DNA of 64,000 bases from Paenibacillus sp. UNC451MF (lineage in GTDB: Bacteria > Bacillota > Bacilli > Paenibacillales > NBRC-103111). How positions within the stretch are numbered: the first letter of the stretch is position 1; every line of letters begins with the position of its first letter. Of the stretch, positions 53,648-63,367 are shown in pieces. Under the pieces are notes generated by a model. That model did no database searches, was not told where the DNA came from, and worked only from the letters and a program-made list of their open reading frames with translations. Position numbers and translations under genes: made by a program. Location: assembly GCF_000686845.1 (NCBI RefSeq), contig NZ_JMLS01000020.1, positions 1-64,000 on the forward strand, read 5' to 3'.

Positions 53648-54584
53648 CCTTATCGGCACAAAGCGTTTCTACATTGATGTTGTAAGGGGAAATTCGAGTC
53701 AATAGGGCTCGATTAATACGGATTGGTTTCTTATCTCGTCGTTATTGTTATTGTTGCGTTTTTTTCGAGAGACGAACGATAAGGGGGACATAAACATGGT
53801 GGACTTGGCATGAAAATCGTTGACACCGTTCTCAACGATGATGACGGCAAGTCGTACTTTCATTATTCCGGTGCGAAAGGAATTCGAGGTTGGGAAATGC
53901 TTACATCACAGACCTATGATTAAACTATTCAAGAATTATGGAGAGATGAAGATGGACATTTCGAAGCCGGCAACAGGATTCTGGCGACACACACATTTGC
54001 CGGGATACCTTCTACGCTTAGAATATCCTCCAGAGAAGGCTGGTTCACCTCCTGTCCAATGACACAAAAGTACCTACATTATCCACTTAGAAAAAGCTTG
54101 AGATATCAGGCTTTTATTTTTTTATGTAGGGAGATTCTACTTTCTAGAGAATTGGAGTAAAACAAGGAGTAAGTACCAAATTGATCAAACATTAAAGGTG
54201 TTTACCAAATCATTAACGGGGGACGATAGCATTCCTGTTGCGTTAATTATCAGCTTTGCAAAAAAACAAGCGCCTCGGAACGATGGGAGTACGCAACGGG
54301 TGATAGCCCTTGCTTGATCATCGGGTATTTGTGCAGCTAAAGATTTACGGGCCGGTTGAGGCGGTATCGAAGGTTCGTTCGTACTCCCCATAGCCGCTGC
54401 TCCGAAACCTCAAATCCCCCAAACAAAGAAAGGGAAAGAGGGCCTGCCATCCATTTTAAAAAAGACCTTCTGTCCATCGCGTTCTTCCCTTTCCCCGAGT
54501 TTTCTACATGAGGCTGTTTTCGTTATACTGCGGCGCTTTTTTTCCTCCTAGATCGCGACTGCATCCAATTATGGAAATTACTAA
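53648..54584. other. Gene-poor stretch with short frames and repeat half-units
   Basis: At 53796 a five-codon frame behind AAGGGGGAC overlaps a 37-codon frame at 53810-53923 (MKIVDTVLNDDDGKSYFHYS). The WEMLTSQTYD ending and further traces (GWFTSCPM) look like one broken secreted-protein gene, but I do not recognise it. No other gene seen; 54180-54580 has only a weak GGGAAAG/CTTTCCC pairing. Confidence 0.35.
54060..54140. repeat. Half-units of the ATGTAGGGAGAT / TGACACAAA repeat
   Basis: TGACACAAAAGTACCTACAT (54060-54079) and, inverted, ATGTAGGGAGATTCTAC (54124-54140) match the units at 36206-36248. Between them AAAAGCTTGA/TCAGGCTTTT with a T run forms a hairpin. Probably residual transposon end. 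Confidence 0.4.
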
Positions 54585-56462
54585 TTATCGCTTCGGCAGC
54601 AAATTCACATATTGATCCGACAATTTCATCAAGGTCATGACGTAGTCATAATCGCCCTTGTAGGCCTGGAAATCAGCTACAGGCTGAAGAGTCTGCAGGG
54701 ACACAGCCGTTCCGTCATCGAATCCTTTTCCAGGGACAAACAGAATATGATCATTAAAAAAGGAGCCGGAAGGCAAATAATATCTCATGCCGAAGGCATT
54801 TTTCCGGATATTTAACAGATCCTGACCAAAGTGGACGAAGCCCTCCTCCTTCAAAGAAATGCCAAGCAGGTTGGCAATCGTCGGCATAATATCGAGCTGT
54901 CCCCCAACTTGATTCATCACTTGACCTTTGGTTTGGCCCGGCATATGGATAAACAGCGGGATGTTAAAGCGGGTGATTCTTTCATGATAAGGAATCCCCA
55001 GCTCGCTGCTAAGTACATCCGGCTTAATGTCCTCCGGCTGCAGCCCGAAATGGTCGCCGTAAGCGATGAAAAGGGTTTGATCCCACAGGCCGGTGCTCTT
55101 CAGCTTATCAATAAACGTCCCAAGCGCATAATCGGCGTAATTGGCAGCTTCCAGATAGTTACCGATCTCCTGTCCCTGTAAGGCAGCCGGTATCGGCATT
55201 TTCTCGAATGTTACCGGAACTATGAATGGGAAGTGGCTCGATACTGTTATAAACTGCGCGTAGAATGGCTTTTTTTGATTGTGTAGTTCGGTAAGCTCTT
55301 CGAAGCCTACGCGGAACAATTCTTCGTCGGAAGCCCCGAAAGAATTGAAATTGTCGTTCGTATAATACGGCTTGTCAAAATAATGCGTAAACCCGATCGC
55401 AGGATACAACTTAATCCGATCCCAAAAATGAATATCGTTGACATGAAACGTATCCGCTTCGTATCCTTTACCCTCAAGCAGCCTTGGAAGACTGGGGAGC
55501 TGCCGATCGCCGTAACCTGTTGACATGGGAATCGTCCCCGTAGGATAAATGGATGTATTGGACATGAATTCGGCGTCGGATGTATTGCCTTGGCCGATCT
55601 GCTGGAAAACATGCGGGAAATAGAAGCTTTCCTGAGCCAGCTTATTAAGCACAGGCGTCAACTCCTTGCCCTGGTATGAGAGGTTAATCAAAAAGTTTTG
55701 AAAAGCCTCCAGCTGCACGACGACGACGTTCATTCCCTGCTGGGCTGCGAAATAGTTCGGCTTTTGATCAGGGCTTGCCGTCGGATTATATCCATAACCG
55801 GCTTCCACCTGATTGATCACTGTTCGTGCTTGCGTCAAATTTGAGAATGTCATTTTGCTTTTTTCGGTTATCCCGTTGATGGCCACGGTTACCTCGTAAT
55901 TCATAAGACCAAGCTGCTCGGCCCGGACGAGCTCATTCGTGATGCCTTTGTCCATTTTAACGAACCAGGCGCAGATTCCCAAACAGACCAGGGTTACAAT
56001 GATGAAAGACGACCGCCGCACAGGCCGGTCGGCGCTCAGGATCGGGCCGCGCTTCCTCGCTGCAAGCCAAATCACGAGGCCAAGTACGAGGTCCGCGAAA
56101 AATAAGTAATCCAACGGATGAATCGTCGCTTTAATGCTCGACGAAATTTGCATAAGCTGTTTGATTTCAAGGATGGAGGTATAGGTAACAACCGACCCGA
56201 AATGCTCAAAATAAAGGGTAGCCGCAAAACAGATTAGCGACAAAGTGGCATTGAATACCCAATATGCATACCGCTTGGCGCGATGCGAGAAGCAAATCTC
56301 TATGATTCCGGTAATTACAAGGAGACTTGCCAAATCCAAAAGCCACCACTTCAAATCGACTGTATCAAAAAGAAAGTAACGCAGTAATGCGAACTTCACC
56401 CACAAAATAAAGGTAAATACAAAAAACAAATGTCCCCCTGCCCTGATCCCGAACTGCGTCAT
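54585..56462 (-). CDS. LtaS-family lipoteichoic-acid synthase-like sulfatase-domain protein
   Basis: 625 residues; ATG with GGAGGTACC directly before it. Five N-terminal transmembrane segments (about 5-200) anchor an extracellular sulfatase-like domain. The nucleophile Thr is in GQGNTSDAEFMSNTS, and VVVVQLEAFQNF, GYEADTFHVNDIHFWDR, QFITVSSHFPFIVP and YGDHFGLQP carry the metal-binding and substrate blocks of LtaS. These enzymes add glycerol phosphate from phosphatidylglycerol to a growing chain on the cell surface. It could be LtaS, a paralogue making a related polymer, or a primase. It stands alone and is not a sulfate-ester hydrolase like the Cys-type sulfatases nearby. Confidence 0.9.
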   Translation of the reverse strand: MTQFGIRAGGHLFFVFTFILWVKFALLRYFLFDTVDLKWWLLDLASLLVITGIIEICFSHRAKRYAYWVFNATLSLICFAATLYFEHFGSVVTYTSILEIKQLMQISSSIKATIHPLDYLFFADLVLGLVIWLAARKRGPILSADRPVRRSSFIIVTLVCLGICAWFVKMDKGITNELVRAEQLGLMNYEVTVAINGITEKSKMTFSNLTQARTVINQVEAGYGYNPTASPDQKPNYFAAQQGMNVVVVQLEAFQNFLINLSYQGKELTPVLNKLAQESFYFPHVFQQIGQGNTSDAEFMSNTSIYPTGTIPMSTGYGDRQLPSLPRLLEGKGYEADTFHVNDIHFWDRIKLYPAIGFTHYFDKPYYTNDNFNSFGASDEELFRVGFEELTELHNQKKPFYAQFITVSSHFPFIVPVTFEKMPIPAALQGQEIGNYLEAANYADYALGTFIDKLKSTGLWDQTLFIAYGDHFGLQPEDIKPDVLSSELGIPYHERITRFNIPLFIHMPGQTKGQVMNQVGGQLDIMPTIANLLGISLKEEGFVHFGQDLLNIRKNAFGMRYYLPSGSFFNDHILFVPGKGFDDGTAVSLQTLQPVADFQAYKGDYDYVMTLMKLSDQYVNLLPKR

Positions 56463-56599
56463 GGTACCTCCTTCATTATGCGTATAAATTTCATATATGT
56501 CTTATTGCATTTTTTGACCAAAAAGACCGAATCTAAACATTCCAACCGTATATCTGCGAACTTATTTGCGAATATGAAAAAAGGTGTAACGTTCAGTCT

Positions 56600-56805
56600 A
56601 ATGGATTGCCGGACTTTCGGGTTCCTGTTGCTGGGGACCAGAGACAGAGAGTTCACATGATGGGGAAAGCAACGGAACTCATGCTGCAAGCGGCTAAAGT
56701 GAAACCGGTGGGAAAGGTGTTGGATGTCGCCGCGGGAATAGGGGAGCAATCCATAATGGCGGCTCGTCTTGTCGGTCCGCATGAACCCTGCCTCTATTCT
56801 AGAGA
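56600..56805 (+). pseudogene. Fragment of an SAM-dependent methyltransferase
   Basis: QRVHMMGKATELMLQAAKVK, then VGKVLDVAAGIGEQSIMAARLVGP contains motif I (LDVAAGIGE) of class I methyltransferases. It breaks off after VGPHEP and is followed by out-of-frame debris, so only the N-terminal quarter remains. Confidence 0.7.
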
Positions 56806-56849
56806 TACTGCAGCCTACAGATATCCGCACATTAGTACTCGTTTCCTAG

Positions 56850-57461
56850 CGCAGACAGGCTCAAAAAGCTGAACAACTCGGTGCATCTGCTGTGATTGTC
56901 GTCGGGCAGGAGGGAGGAGGGCACATCGGACGTGACGGCGTTGGAACCATGGTGCTCGTGCCTCAGGTAGTCGATGCCGTGAAAATCCCTGTCATTGCCT
57001 CGGGTGGTATTGGGGATGGCCGTGGATGGATGGCAACCCATGCACTTGGAGCGGAGGGAATCGAAAAGAGCACACGCTTTATCGCGACCCAGGAATGCGT
57101 TGATGCATCTGCTTCTTATAAAAAGACCTTAGTAGAGAGTTCAGAGTCGGATACAACTGTTATCAAACGTTCCATCGGTTCACCTGGCAGGGTATTGCGA
57201 AGTAGCTACATCGATAACACTCTCGCCATTGAACGTATGACACCTACCTATGAGGCGCTAAAAGAATATATAAGTGGCGAAGCCAACAAGCGCTGGATTT
57301 ACGATGGCATCATAGAAGAAGGCTTCGGCTAGGCAGGCCAAGTGACCGGCATGATCCACGATATTCCTACAGTTTCCGAGTTGATCGACAGAATGGTTAA
57401 AGAAGCGGAGAGTATTCGTAGAAAATGGGGCACCATTGATAATCATAACAAGAGAAAGTAG
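56850..57461 (+). pseudogene. Decayed nitronate monooxygenase, C-terminal part
   Basis: QAQKAEQLGASAVIVVGQEG, GGHIGRDGVGTMVLVPQVVD, IPVIASGGIGDGRGW and GAEGIEKSTRFIAT are FMN-binding blocks of the nitronate monooxygenase (NMO/2-nitropropane dioxygenase) family; the usual MGTRF reads KSTRF. A TAG at 57330 interrupts the frame at GFG, where relatives have Trp; the frame then continues AGQVTGMIHDIPTVSELIDR to the natural end. An in-frame TAG at 56847 closes the upstream side, and the N-terminal half is missing. Confidence 0.8.
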
Positions 57462-57621
57462 CACATCGTCCTACACCAACATTTGTGGGACCAAAAGTTT
57501 ACAGACAACATGACATGGCAGCTATACAAACAGCCCCCGAAATTATCGAAATTATACTTTACCTTACTTCTAAGTCTCAGTTCATACTGTTGATTATTTT
57601 AAAGTAAGCAGTTAATGCTAA

Positions 57622-58146
57622 TTATTTACTAAAAGTTAAGCTATTTTGAATATGCTTGAGAATAGGCGAGTTTTGTTCATAATAATCTCTTGGCATATCT
57701 ATTGAAACCTCCAGTACACGATCAAGATCATCGATGACTATGATTTGGACGACCTGATCAGGGAGTGAAGCATTTTTAAGTACATTAAAGTCTGTTTTAT
57801 AGGTCAACACAGTCATATTTTTTTTGAGCTTCGTTTCCTCACTCAGTGCAAAGACACCTTTATATGTGTTCTTTTCCCAGTCAATGAACTTGCTTTTATA
57901 CACATTTCTTGGGTAAGGGTACGCATAAATATAAAAAAATCCATATTTGTCTTTTCCAACATCTAGTCTATACGATATTTCATTTTCCGAATTTTGTATC
58001 GGGGTTTGGGTCCACTCCTTAGGAATACTGACCTTCAATCCATTAAACTTTACAGTCTCATAATTATCTGATTTGGACTGTGGGTTGCAGCCGACAGTCA
58101 TTACTCCTGTAATAAACAAAAACAATAAAACCTTTAATCTTCTCAT
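57622..58146 (-). CDS. Small lipoprotein of unknown function
   Basis: 174 residues with a signal MRRLKVLLFLFITGVMTVGC; the lipobox is TVGC. The mature part (FNGLKVSIPKEWTQTPIQNS, then beta-rich sequence to LKHIQNSLTF) resembles PsbP/DUF-type secreted beta proteins in pattern only. The local base composition is clearly AT-richer than its neighbours, which suggests separate acquisition. It stands alone. Confidence 0.7.
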   Translation of the reverse strand: MRRLKVLLFLFITGVMTVGCNPQSKSDNYETVKFNGLKVSIPKEWTQTPIQNSENEISYRLDVGKDKYGFFYIYAYPYPRNVYKSKFIDWEKNTYKGVFALSEETKLKKNMTVLTYKTDFNVLKNASLPDQVVQIIVIDDLDRVLEVSIDMPRDYYEQNSPILKHIQNSLTFSK

Positions 58147-58876
58147 AATTCATCTATGCTCCTTCGCTACCTTGTTATGAAATCCTTCAAATATTAATTA
58201 CCAAACAGAACAGGATCCCCGCCATGATAGACATCAGCCCGATGGAAGTCATCTGCCAAAAGAATTAAAGTATATATCGGCATGATAGAATTAAATATTA
58301 ACCTCATTTGTGATATAGCCAGATGAAAGGAGCGATTTTGAAAAAACACGAACAAAATACAATCTTGATAACAGCAAGTATTGCTACAACCACGGGCTTT
58401 TCCCTTTGATAAACCAGTCTTTAATACATTGCTACAAATGGAGCCGCGTAGAATGTTCTACCCCCTCTGGATAAGGGCGAAATGAAATCGCTATTTATAA
58501 AGGGGAACATTGTGTATAGATGCCCATTGACCTGAAAGGAAACTAGAAGTAGGGGAGTGATCTGTTGTTCTTGTCTGATGAAAATACAACTAAAATGGAA
58601 GCTATTCCACCTACGGGAAGACTTAATGCGTGAACACGGTGTCTTAAAACGAATCCTTTTCATTTATAGAGAGGTTACAAGACACCTAATTGGGGAAAAG
58701 CATCAGCATTAAATGTCCCTTTCTTGACGACAAAGAAAAAGGGCGGTTGTGAGCAATATGCTGGTCTGCTTGATTCAGTTGCAATTTGACTTCCTCTAGA
58801 TTGTTTGAAAGATATTGCCATTCCACTTGCATCAAATCCAGCAGCTGTGTCGTAATCTGGCCCATCAGTTCATGCT
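58147..58876. other. Gene-poor stretch with a 23-codon frame and an antisense remnant
   Basis: At 58338-58409 a TTG-started 23-codon frame (MKKHEQNTILITASIATTTG) has AAAGGAGCG upstream; it looks like a signal-peptide stub. On the minus strand about 58720-58870 reads [19 protein letters not shown], then YLSNNLEEVKLQLNQADQHI, a charged helix that I could not assign (transposase-like). It joins the GH95 fragment at about 58870. Confidence 0.35.
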
Positions 58877-59551
58877 GTGGCTCATCCGGGATCCGAGGAT
58901 TTCGAAGACGAGGATATCCATCATCGACACGTTTCTCATCTTGTAGGGGTTTATCCGGGACAGCTGATTACGGAGCAATCTGCTCCCGATCTATTCCATG
59001 CAGCGAAGACATCGCTTGATATCAAAGGAGACGGAGGAACGGGGTGGAGTCTTGGCTGGAAAATCGGCCTATGGGCAAGATTCAAAGACGGCAACCGTGC
59101 AGAGCGTTTAATCTCGAATTTGTTGACACTCGTAGAGAGCAATAAGCCAATTAATTATTCTAGAGGCGGCGTATATGCCAATTTGTTCGATGCGCATCCT
59201 CCATTTCAAATCGACGGCAACTTTGCTGCAACTGCAGGGATCGCAGAGATGCTACTGCAATCGCACCAAGGATTTTTAGATCTTTTGCCGGCATTGCCCT
59301 ATGCTTGGAAAGACGGCTATGTAAAAGGACTTCGGGGCAGAGGTGGATACGAAGTCGATTTGGAGTGGAAAAACGGAACCTTGTCAAAGGCAGTAATTGC
59401 AGCTTCAAAAGCACAGGCTTGTGAAGTGCTTACAAAGCAGACGATAGGGATTACCCAAGACGGTGAGGAAGTGGATGGTTCCCGAATGGAGGACGGTCAT
59501 ATCCAGTTCCATGTTGAAAGCGGAAAACGTTACGTGATAACAGTTGTTTAA
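58877..59551 (+). pseudogene. GH95 glycosidase (alpha-L-fucosidase/galactosidase family), C-terminal fragment
   Basis: [76 protein letters not shown] and the C-terminal beta sandwich are characteristic of GH95. About 220 of roughly 750 residues remain; the N-terminal part is replaced by unrelated sequence before 58870. The catalytic Asp of the [10 protein letters not shown] region is present, but most of the active site is missing. With three sulfatases nearby it points to a history of use of fucose- or galactose-containing sulfated glycans. Confidence 0.8.
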
Positions 59552-59672
59552 GCATGCCGGAAGAGGGGCAGGAATTGACAAATTTTATCCTAGCAATCTA
59601 CTAAAAAACAGGTCTGGTAGAATTGGATCGCTTTGAAGAGACGTAGTGAGCTTAAGTATTCAATCCGTGGCT

Positions 59673-59810
59673 AGCAAATGTGTCAAGCTTGCTACCTTCT
59701 TCTTCAAGTATCTACCAGAGCTACGTAACCTTATTTACACGACCCGGCCTACTTGATAGAAAGCTACCACCGACAACTGCGTAAAGTGACCAAAAAAGGA
59801 TTCCTGAGGG
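59673..59810 (+). pseudogene. IS256-family transposase trace
   Basis: SKCVKLATFFFKYLPELRNL, then IYTTRPT, then a stop and, in another frame, LIESYHRQLRKVTKKG. These are consecutive blocks near the C-terminus of IS256-type transposases (IYTTNxIES...RQLRKVTK). One frameshift and both ends missing. Confidence 0.7.
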
Positions 59811-60108
59811 GCGTTATCCCAGCAGTTTCCCCGCCTGGACATGGATTGTTTTAATTTCATTTTCTTAACCATTTTTTGAAAGAAAAATATATTAAATCAA
59901 TTAGTTTTAGACGTGGTGTATAATGCGGCTGCTGGCATCGACCGACAGTCGGTACCGGAATAACCGTTATCGCAATGTGCAAAGAAGAAATATTAAACTG
60001 AAATTTAGGTCTAAGGTATAAGTATGACAACCCCCAAACTGCATAGGTAAACTGGCCAACAGTTTAAGAAGAAGCTTTCAAAAATATCGTCAAAAAGATA
60101 AAGTGCAG

Positions 60109-60315
60109 TTGAAGATCGAAAAGTCAAAGATATATAAAAACTTGGACATATTGGATGATCGTGAAAAAGAAGTTGTGGTTGGCCGTTTTGGGTTAGAGCA
60201 TGGCGGAGAAGAGCGGACTCAGCGGTAAATTGCTAAGGAGCTGTAGATTTCACGGAGCTACGTGTCATGGATAGAGAAAAGAGCTCTCATGAAGCTATAT
60301 CATGAGGTTTTATAA
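60109..60315 (+). pseudogene. Sporulation sigma factor (sigma-K/sigma-E-like) region-4 remnant
   Basis: NLDILDDREKEVVVGRFGLE, then ISRSYVSWIEKRALMKLYHE is region 4 of a sporulation sigma factor, closest to sigma-K (IAKELGISRSYVSRIEKRALMK). Two stops interrupt it: TAA at 60226, where relatives have Glu, and TAG at 60244, where they have Gly. The reading frame is otherwise intact to the natural end at 60315. Upstream the sequence is unrelated. Confidence 0.8.
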
Positions 60316-60488
60316 AGCAAAAAGGTAAACAAAATAAGAATGGCCTGCCAGGCCTCTAAAACATTTGGAAGTAGGTTATGAATTGGACTGAAGCAGTGAT
60401 GTATGTATTAATATATAGATTACCAGTTAAGATGAGTAAAAAAGGACATCCGCTAGCCCCGTTCGGGAATTGATGCCCAACTGAACGT

Positions 60489-60537
60489 AAATAAATAAAC
60501 AAACTCATTAGTCAGTTACAGGTTTGTTTATTTATTT
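60489..60537. terminator. Perfect 16-bp hairpin
   Basis: AAATAAATAAACAAAC (60489-60504) and its exact complement (60522-60537) enclose a 17-nt loop. The T-rich right arm lets it terminate rightward transcription and the left arm leftward transcription. Confidence 0.6.
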
Positions 60538-60818
60538 ATACTATGACTGTCTTGCTAAAACCCAATGTAGCAGTGGCGAAGCTTTTGGCCAACAAAATAA
60601 CTCCTCAAGAATTTGGGGTTAAAATGCAGGAGTTAGAGAGATAACCATATCCGTAATAGAGAGGGGAGTGTATCGCTCCCCCCTTCCCGTTACAGAGGAA
60701 TATTGCGTTGATCGCGTTTTAAGCAACAAGACAGCGATACATTTTTGAATATTGAGGAACTGAGGTTCCGGAAAAAAACAATCCCGGTATGGTGCCGAGT
60801 GCTTAGTATAAGTATCTA

Positions 60819-61679
60819 TCAAAGTTCGTTAAATTGGCCCATTAACGTTTTCCGATATTCGGAGGGCGATACACTTTTAATTTGTTTGAATATCCTCGAA
60901 AACAAGTAAGGATCCTCATAGCCGACAGAGCTTGATATTTCTTTAAGCGATATGGCCGGATTGAGCATATACTGAATGGCTTTTTCAATTCTGAACCGAC
61001 ACAAATACTGTTGTGGCGTAACATGAAGATGTCTCTTGAATAACTGCCCCAAATAGCTGGCATTCAATCCGACATAGCTGGCAAGGTCGGTCATTTTAAT
61101 TTTTCTAAAAAAATTAAGTTCGATATATGCCAGTGCCTTCTTGATATATCGTTCACTTTGAAGTTCTGTTGGAAGGTCCATTACGGCACCGGATGCGGCC
61201 TCCATTAATTCCGAAAAATAAAGATAAAACAAAGACAGGACCTTCATCCTCGTTATTTCGGAGCATGGCTTCTGGTTGTGCAACAACTTCTGATCGACGA
61301 GTTTTTTCAAAGTGTGGAAAATATCGTGCTTGTCTTCGATTGCATAAACCGGCTGCTCATAGGACAACCCGGCTTGGCGAATGATATGATCAGCCTTGAG
61401 TCCATGGAAGCTGAACCAAAAATAAGACCACGGCTTTTCCCCCTCCGCTGCATAACGATGGACCGTTTCCGGAGGTACGACAAAGCCTTGCCCCGTTTCA
61501 AGCTGGAACGTTCGACCGCCGGTCTCCAGCACACCGCAACCTTGCACAAGATGTAAAATATAGTAATGGTCCCGTATGACTGGGCCGTATCTGCTCGAAC
61601 TCTTGGCGCCTGCATTCCAAATTTTCAAATCGTCACCGTTGCCCACAACATTGGTTAACGCTCTTCGAATGTTCACCAT
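60819..61679 (-). CDS. AraC-family transcriptional regulator (cassette 3)
   Basis: 286 residues, ATG with AAGGAGAGG upstream. Cupin sensor: DHYYILHLVQGCGVLETGG and TGQGFVVPPETVHRYAAEGE, then PWSYFWFSFHG. C-terminal helix-turn-helix pair: IKMTDLASYVGLNASYLGQLFK and ISLKEISSSVGYEDPYLFSRIFK. It is only distantly similar to the regulators of cassettes 1 and 2, so the cassette's regulator has been exchanged. It is divergent from the oxidoreductase/sulfatase genes. Confidence 0.9.
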   Translation of the reverse strand: MVNIRRALTNVVGNGDDLKIWNAGAKSSSRYGPVIRDHYYILHLVQGCGVLETGGRTFQLETGQGFVVPPETVHRYAAEGEKPWSYFWFSFHGLKADHIIRQAGLSYEQPVYAIEDKHDIFHTLKKLVDQKLLHNQKPCSEITRMKVLSLFYLYFSELMEAASGAVMDLPTELQSERYIKKALAYIELNFFRKIKMTDLASYVGLNASYLGQLFKRHLHVTPQQYLCRFRIEKAIQYMLNPAISLKEISSSVGYEDPYLFSRIFKQIKSVSPSEYRKTLMGQFNEL

Positions 61680-62001
61680 CCATCTCCTCTCCTTGCTTTA
61701 AATGTTCCTAGAATTAGTCCATCTTCTTATATAAGTAACACATGTCCAATCGAAATAAAAGGGTTTACAATTAAAAGGTAATCATCTCCGGTACTTTCAA
61801 ATCTACTACCAAGGACCAGCAGGTTACTCTCAACTTTATCAATATTCCGCTATGTTTGCGGTTAGAGAAGCGCTTCAGATCTCTTAAATAAAGACATTCA
61901 ACCGGAGCCGGAGAAGAAAAATTAGTAGAGCTAAGAGCCCGCACAAATACTCACTTAATGTTACTATTTCTTAAAAATTAAGAAAATTGGGGGAATTCGA
62001 A

Positions 62002-63318
62002 ATGAGCCATTTAGATGTGAAACAAAACGATATGCAGCCTATTAAAGTCGTTATAGTTGGAGCCGGTCACCGCAGTCTGATTTACGCTTCATACGCAAAG
62101 CGACATCCCGAGCATATGAAAATTGTCGGCGTCGTTGAGCCGGATATCGAGCGCAGAAATCTAACCAAGGAGCGCTTCGATATACCGATGGAAAACTGTT
62201 TTGCCGATCTTGAGGAATTTGCTGGCAAGCCCAAAATGGCCGATGCCGTTATTAACGGTACTTTGGATCATATTCATGTAGCCACTTCGATTCCTCTGCT
62301 TCGAGCGGGCTATGACATCCTGCTGGAGAAACCGATCGGTGTTAGCCCGGATGAAGTATTAAGACTGTATGTAGAAGCTCAGCGCTATGGCAGAAAAGTG
62401 ATGATTTGTCATGTACTGCGATATGCACCATTCTACGAATCCATTCGCCGTCAAATAGCTGATGGAGTCATTGGGGATATCGTCAGTCTGACATCGAGCG
62501 AGAAGGTCAGCTACGATCATATGGCTATGGCTTACGTAAGGGGGAAGTGGGGGAACAAGGCCAAAAGCGGATCCTCGATGCTCATGGCCAAAAGCTGTCA
62601 CGACTTGGACATCATGACCTGGATGAATGGAGATGTCAATCCAGTGAAAGTCAGCAGCTTTGGAAGCTTGCTGCAATTCCGAGCTGAAAATGCACCTGCC
62701 GGTGCAGGCACCCGGTGTCTGGTTGATTGCTCTATTGAGGAATCCTGCCCTTATTCAGCACGGAAAAACTACATTGAGCAGCGCCTGTGGAATGCATATG
62801 TAACTTACAATAAACATCTGGGTGTCGCAGTAAGTGATGAGGAATTGGCGGAATCGCTGCGAACCGATAGCCCGTACGGACGCTGTGTGTGGCATTGCGA
62901 TAACGACGTGGTCGATCACCAGACGGTCATTGTAGAATTCTCGGACGGCAGCACGGCGACTCACGTTATGACCGGCGGCGTTTCTAAGCGCGGACGTTCT
63001 ATCCACATTATTGGGACAAAGGGTGAAATACAAGGAGAAATGGAAGAAGGAGCTTACGTCATACGTCATCCGGATGCCCGCAAAGGCCACAGATATTCTG
63101 AACACCGTGTTGAGATTGGAGTGTCAAATGATATGCACGGAGGTGGAGATTTGCGTCTTGTCGAAGACTTTATCAAAGTACTGAGCGGTGCAGAAACATC
63201 CATTTCCTCCACATCACTGGAAAAATCGCTCGATGGCCACTTGATTGGATTCGCCGCTGACCAATCTCGAATCGAGAATAGAGTCATAGAGCTCAAGGAA
63301 TGTAAGTATACGGGCTAA
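62002..63318 (+). CDS. Gfo/Idh/MocA-family oxidoreductase with Cys-rich insertion (cassette 3)
   Basis: 438 residues from the ATG at 62002 (MSHLDVKQND), nine bases after GGGGGA; a TTG five codons earlier is in frame. It is highly similar to the gene at 30742 across its length: VVIVGAGHRSLIYASYAKRH, LLEKPIGVSPDEV, SSMLMAKSCHDLDIM, and the Cys blocks CLVDCSIEESCPYSARKNY and SPYGRCVWHCDNDVVDHQT. Both paralogues keep all five cysteines, so this is a real feature. Same likely sugar/uronic-acid dehydrogenase role. It precedes a sulfatase gene by 49 bases. Confidence 0.9.
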   Translation: MSHLDVKQNDMQPIKVVIVGAGHRSLIYASYAKRHPEHMKIVGVVEPDIERRNLTKERFDIPMENCFADLEEFAGKPKMADAVINGTLDHIHVATSIPLLRAGYDILLEKPIGVSPDEVLRLYVEAQRYGRKVMICHVLRYAPFYESIRRQIADGVIGDIVSLTSSEKVSYDHMAMAYVRGKWGNKAKSGSSMLMAKSCHDLDIMTWMNGDVNPVKVSSFGSLLQFRAENAPAGAGTRCLVDCSIEESCPYSARKNYIEQRLWNAYVTYNKHLGVAVSDEELAESLRTDSPYGRCVWHCDNDVVDHQTVIVEFSDGSTATHVMTGGVSKRGRSIHIIGTKGEIQGEMEEGAYVIRHPDARKGHRYSEHRVEIGVSNDMHGGGDLRLVEDFIKVLSGAETSISSTSLEKSLDGHLIGFAADQSRIENRVIELKECKYTG

Positions 63319-63367
63319 TGGATGACCAATTGGATCAAAATGAACGGGAGTGGAGTGATACTCAAAT

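Larger units (their letters stand above)
59552..60818. other. Gene graveyard: IS256 and sigma-factor remnants
   Basis: No intact gene. It contains the IS256 transposase trace (59673-59810), the sigma-factor trace (60109-60315) and a strong hairpin (60489-60537), described separately. The rest has stops in all frames. Confidence 0.5.
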
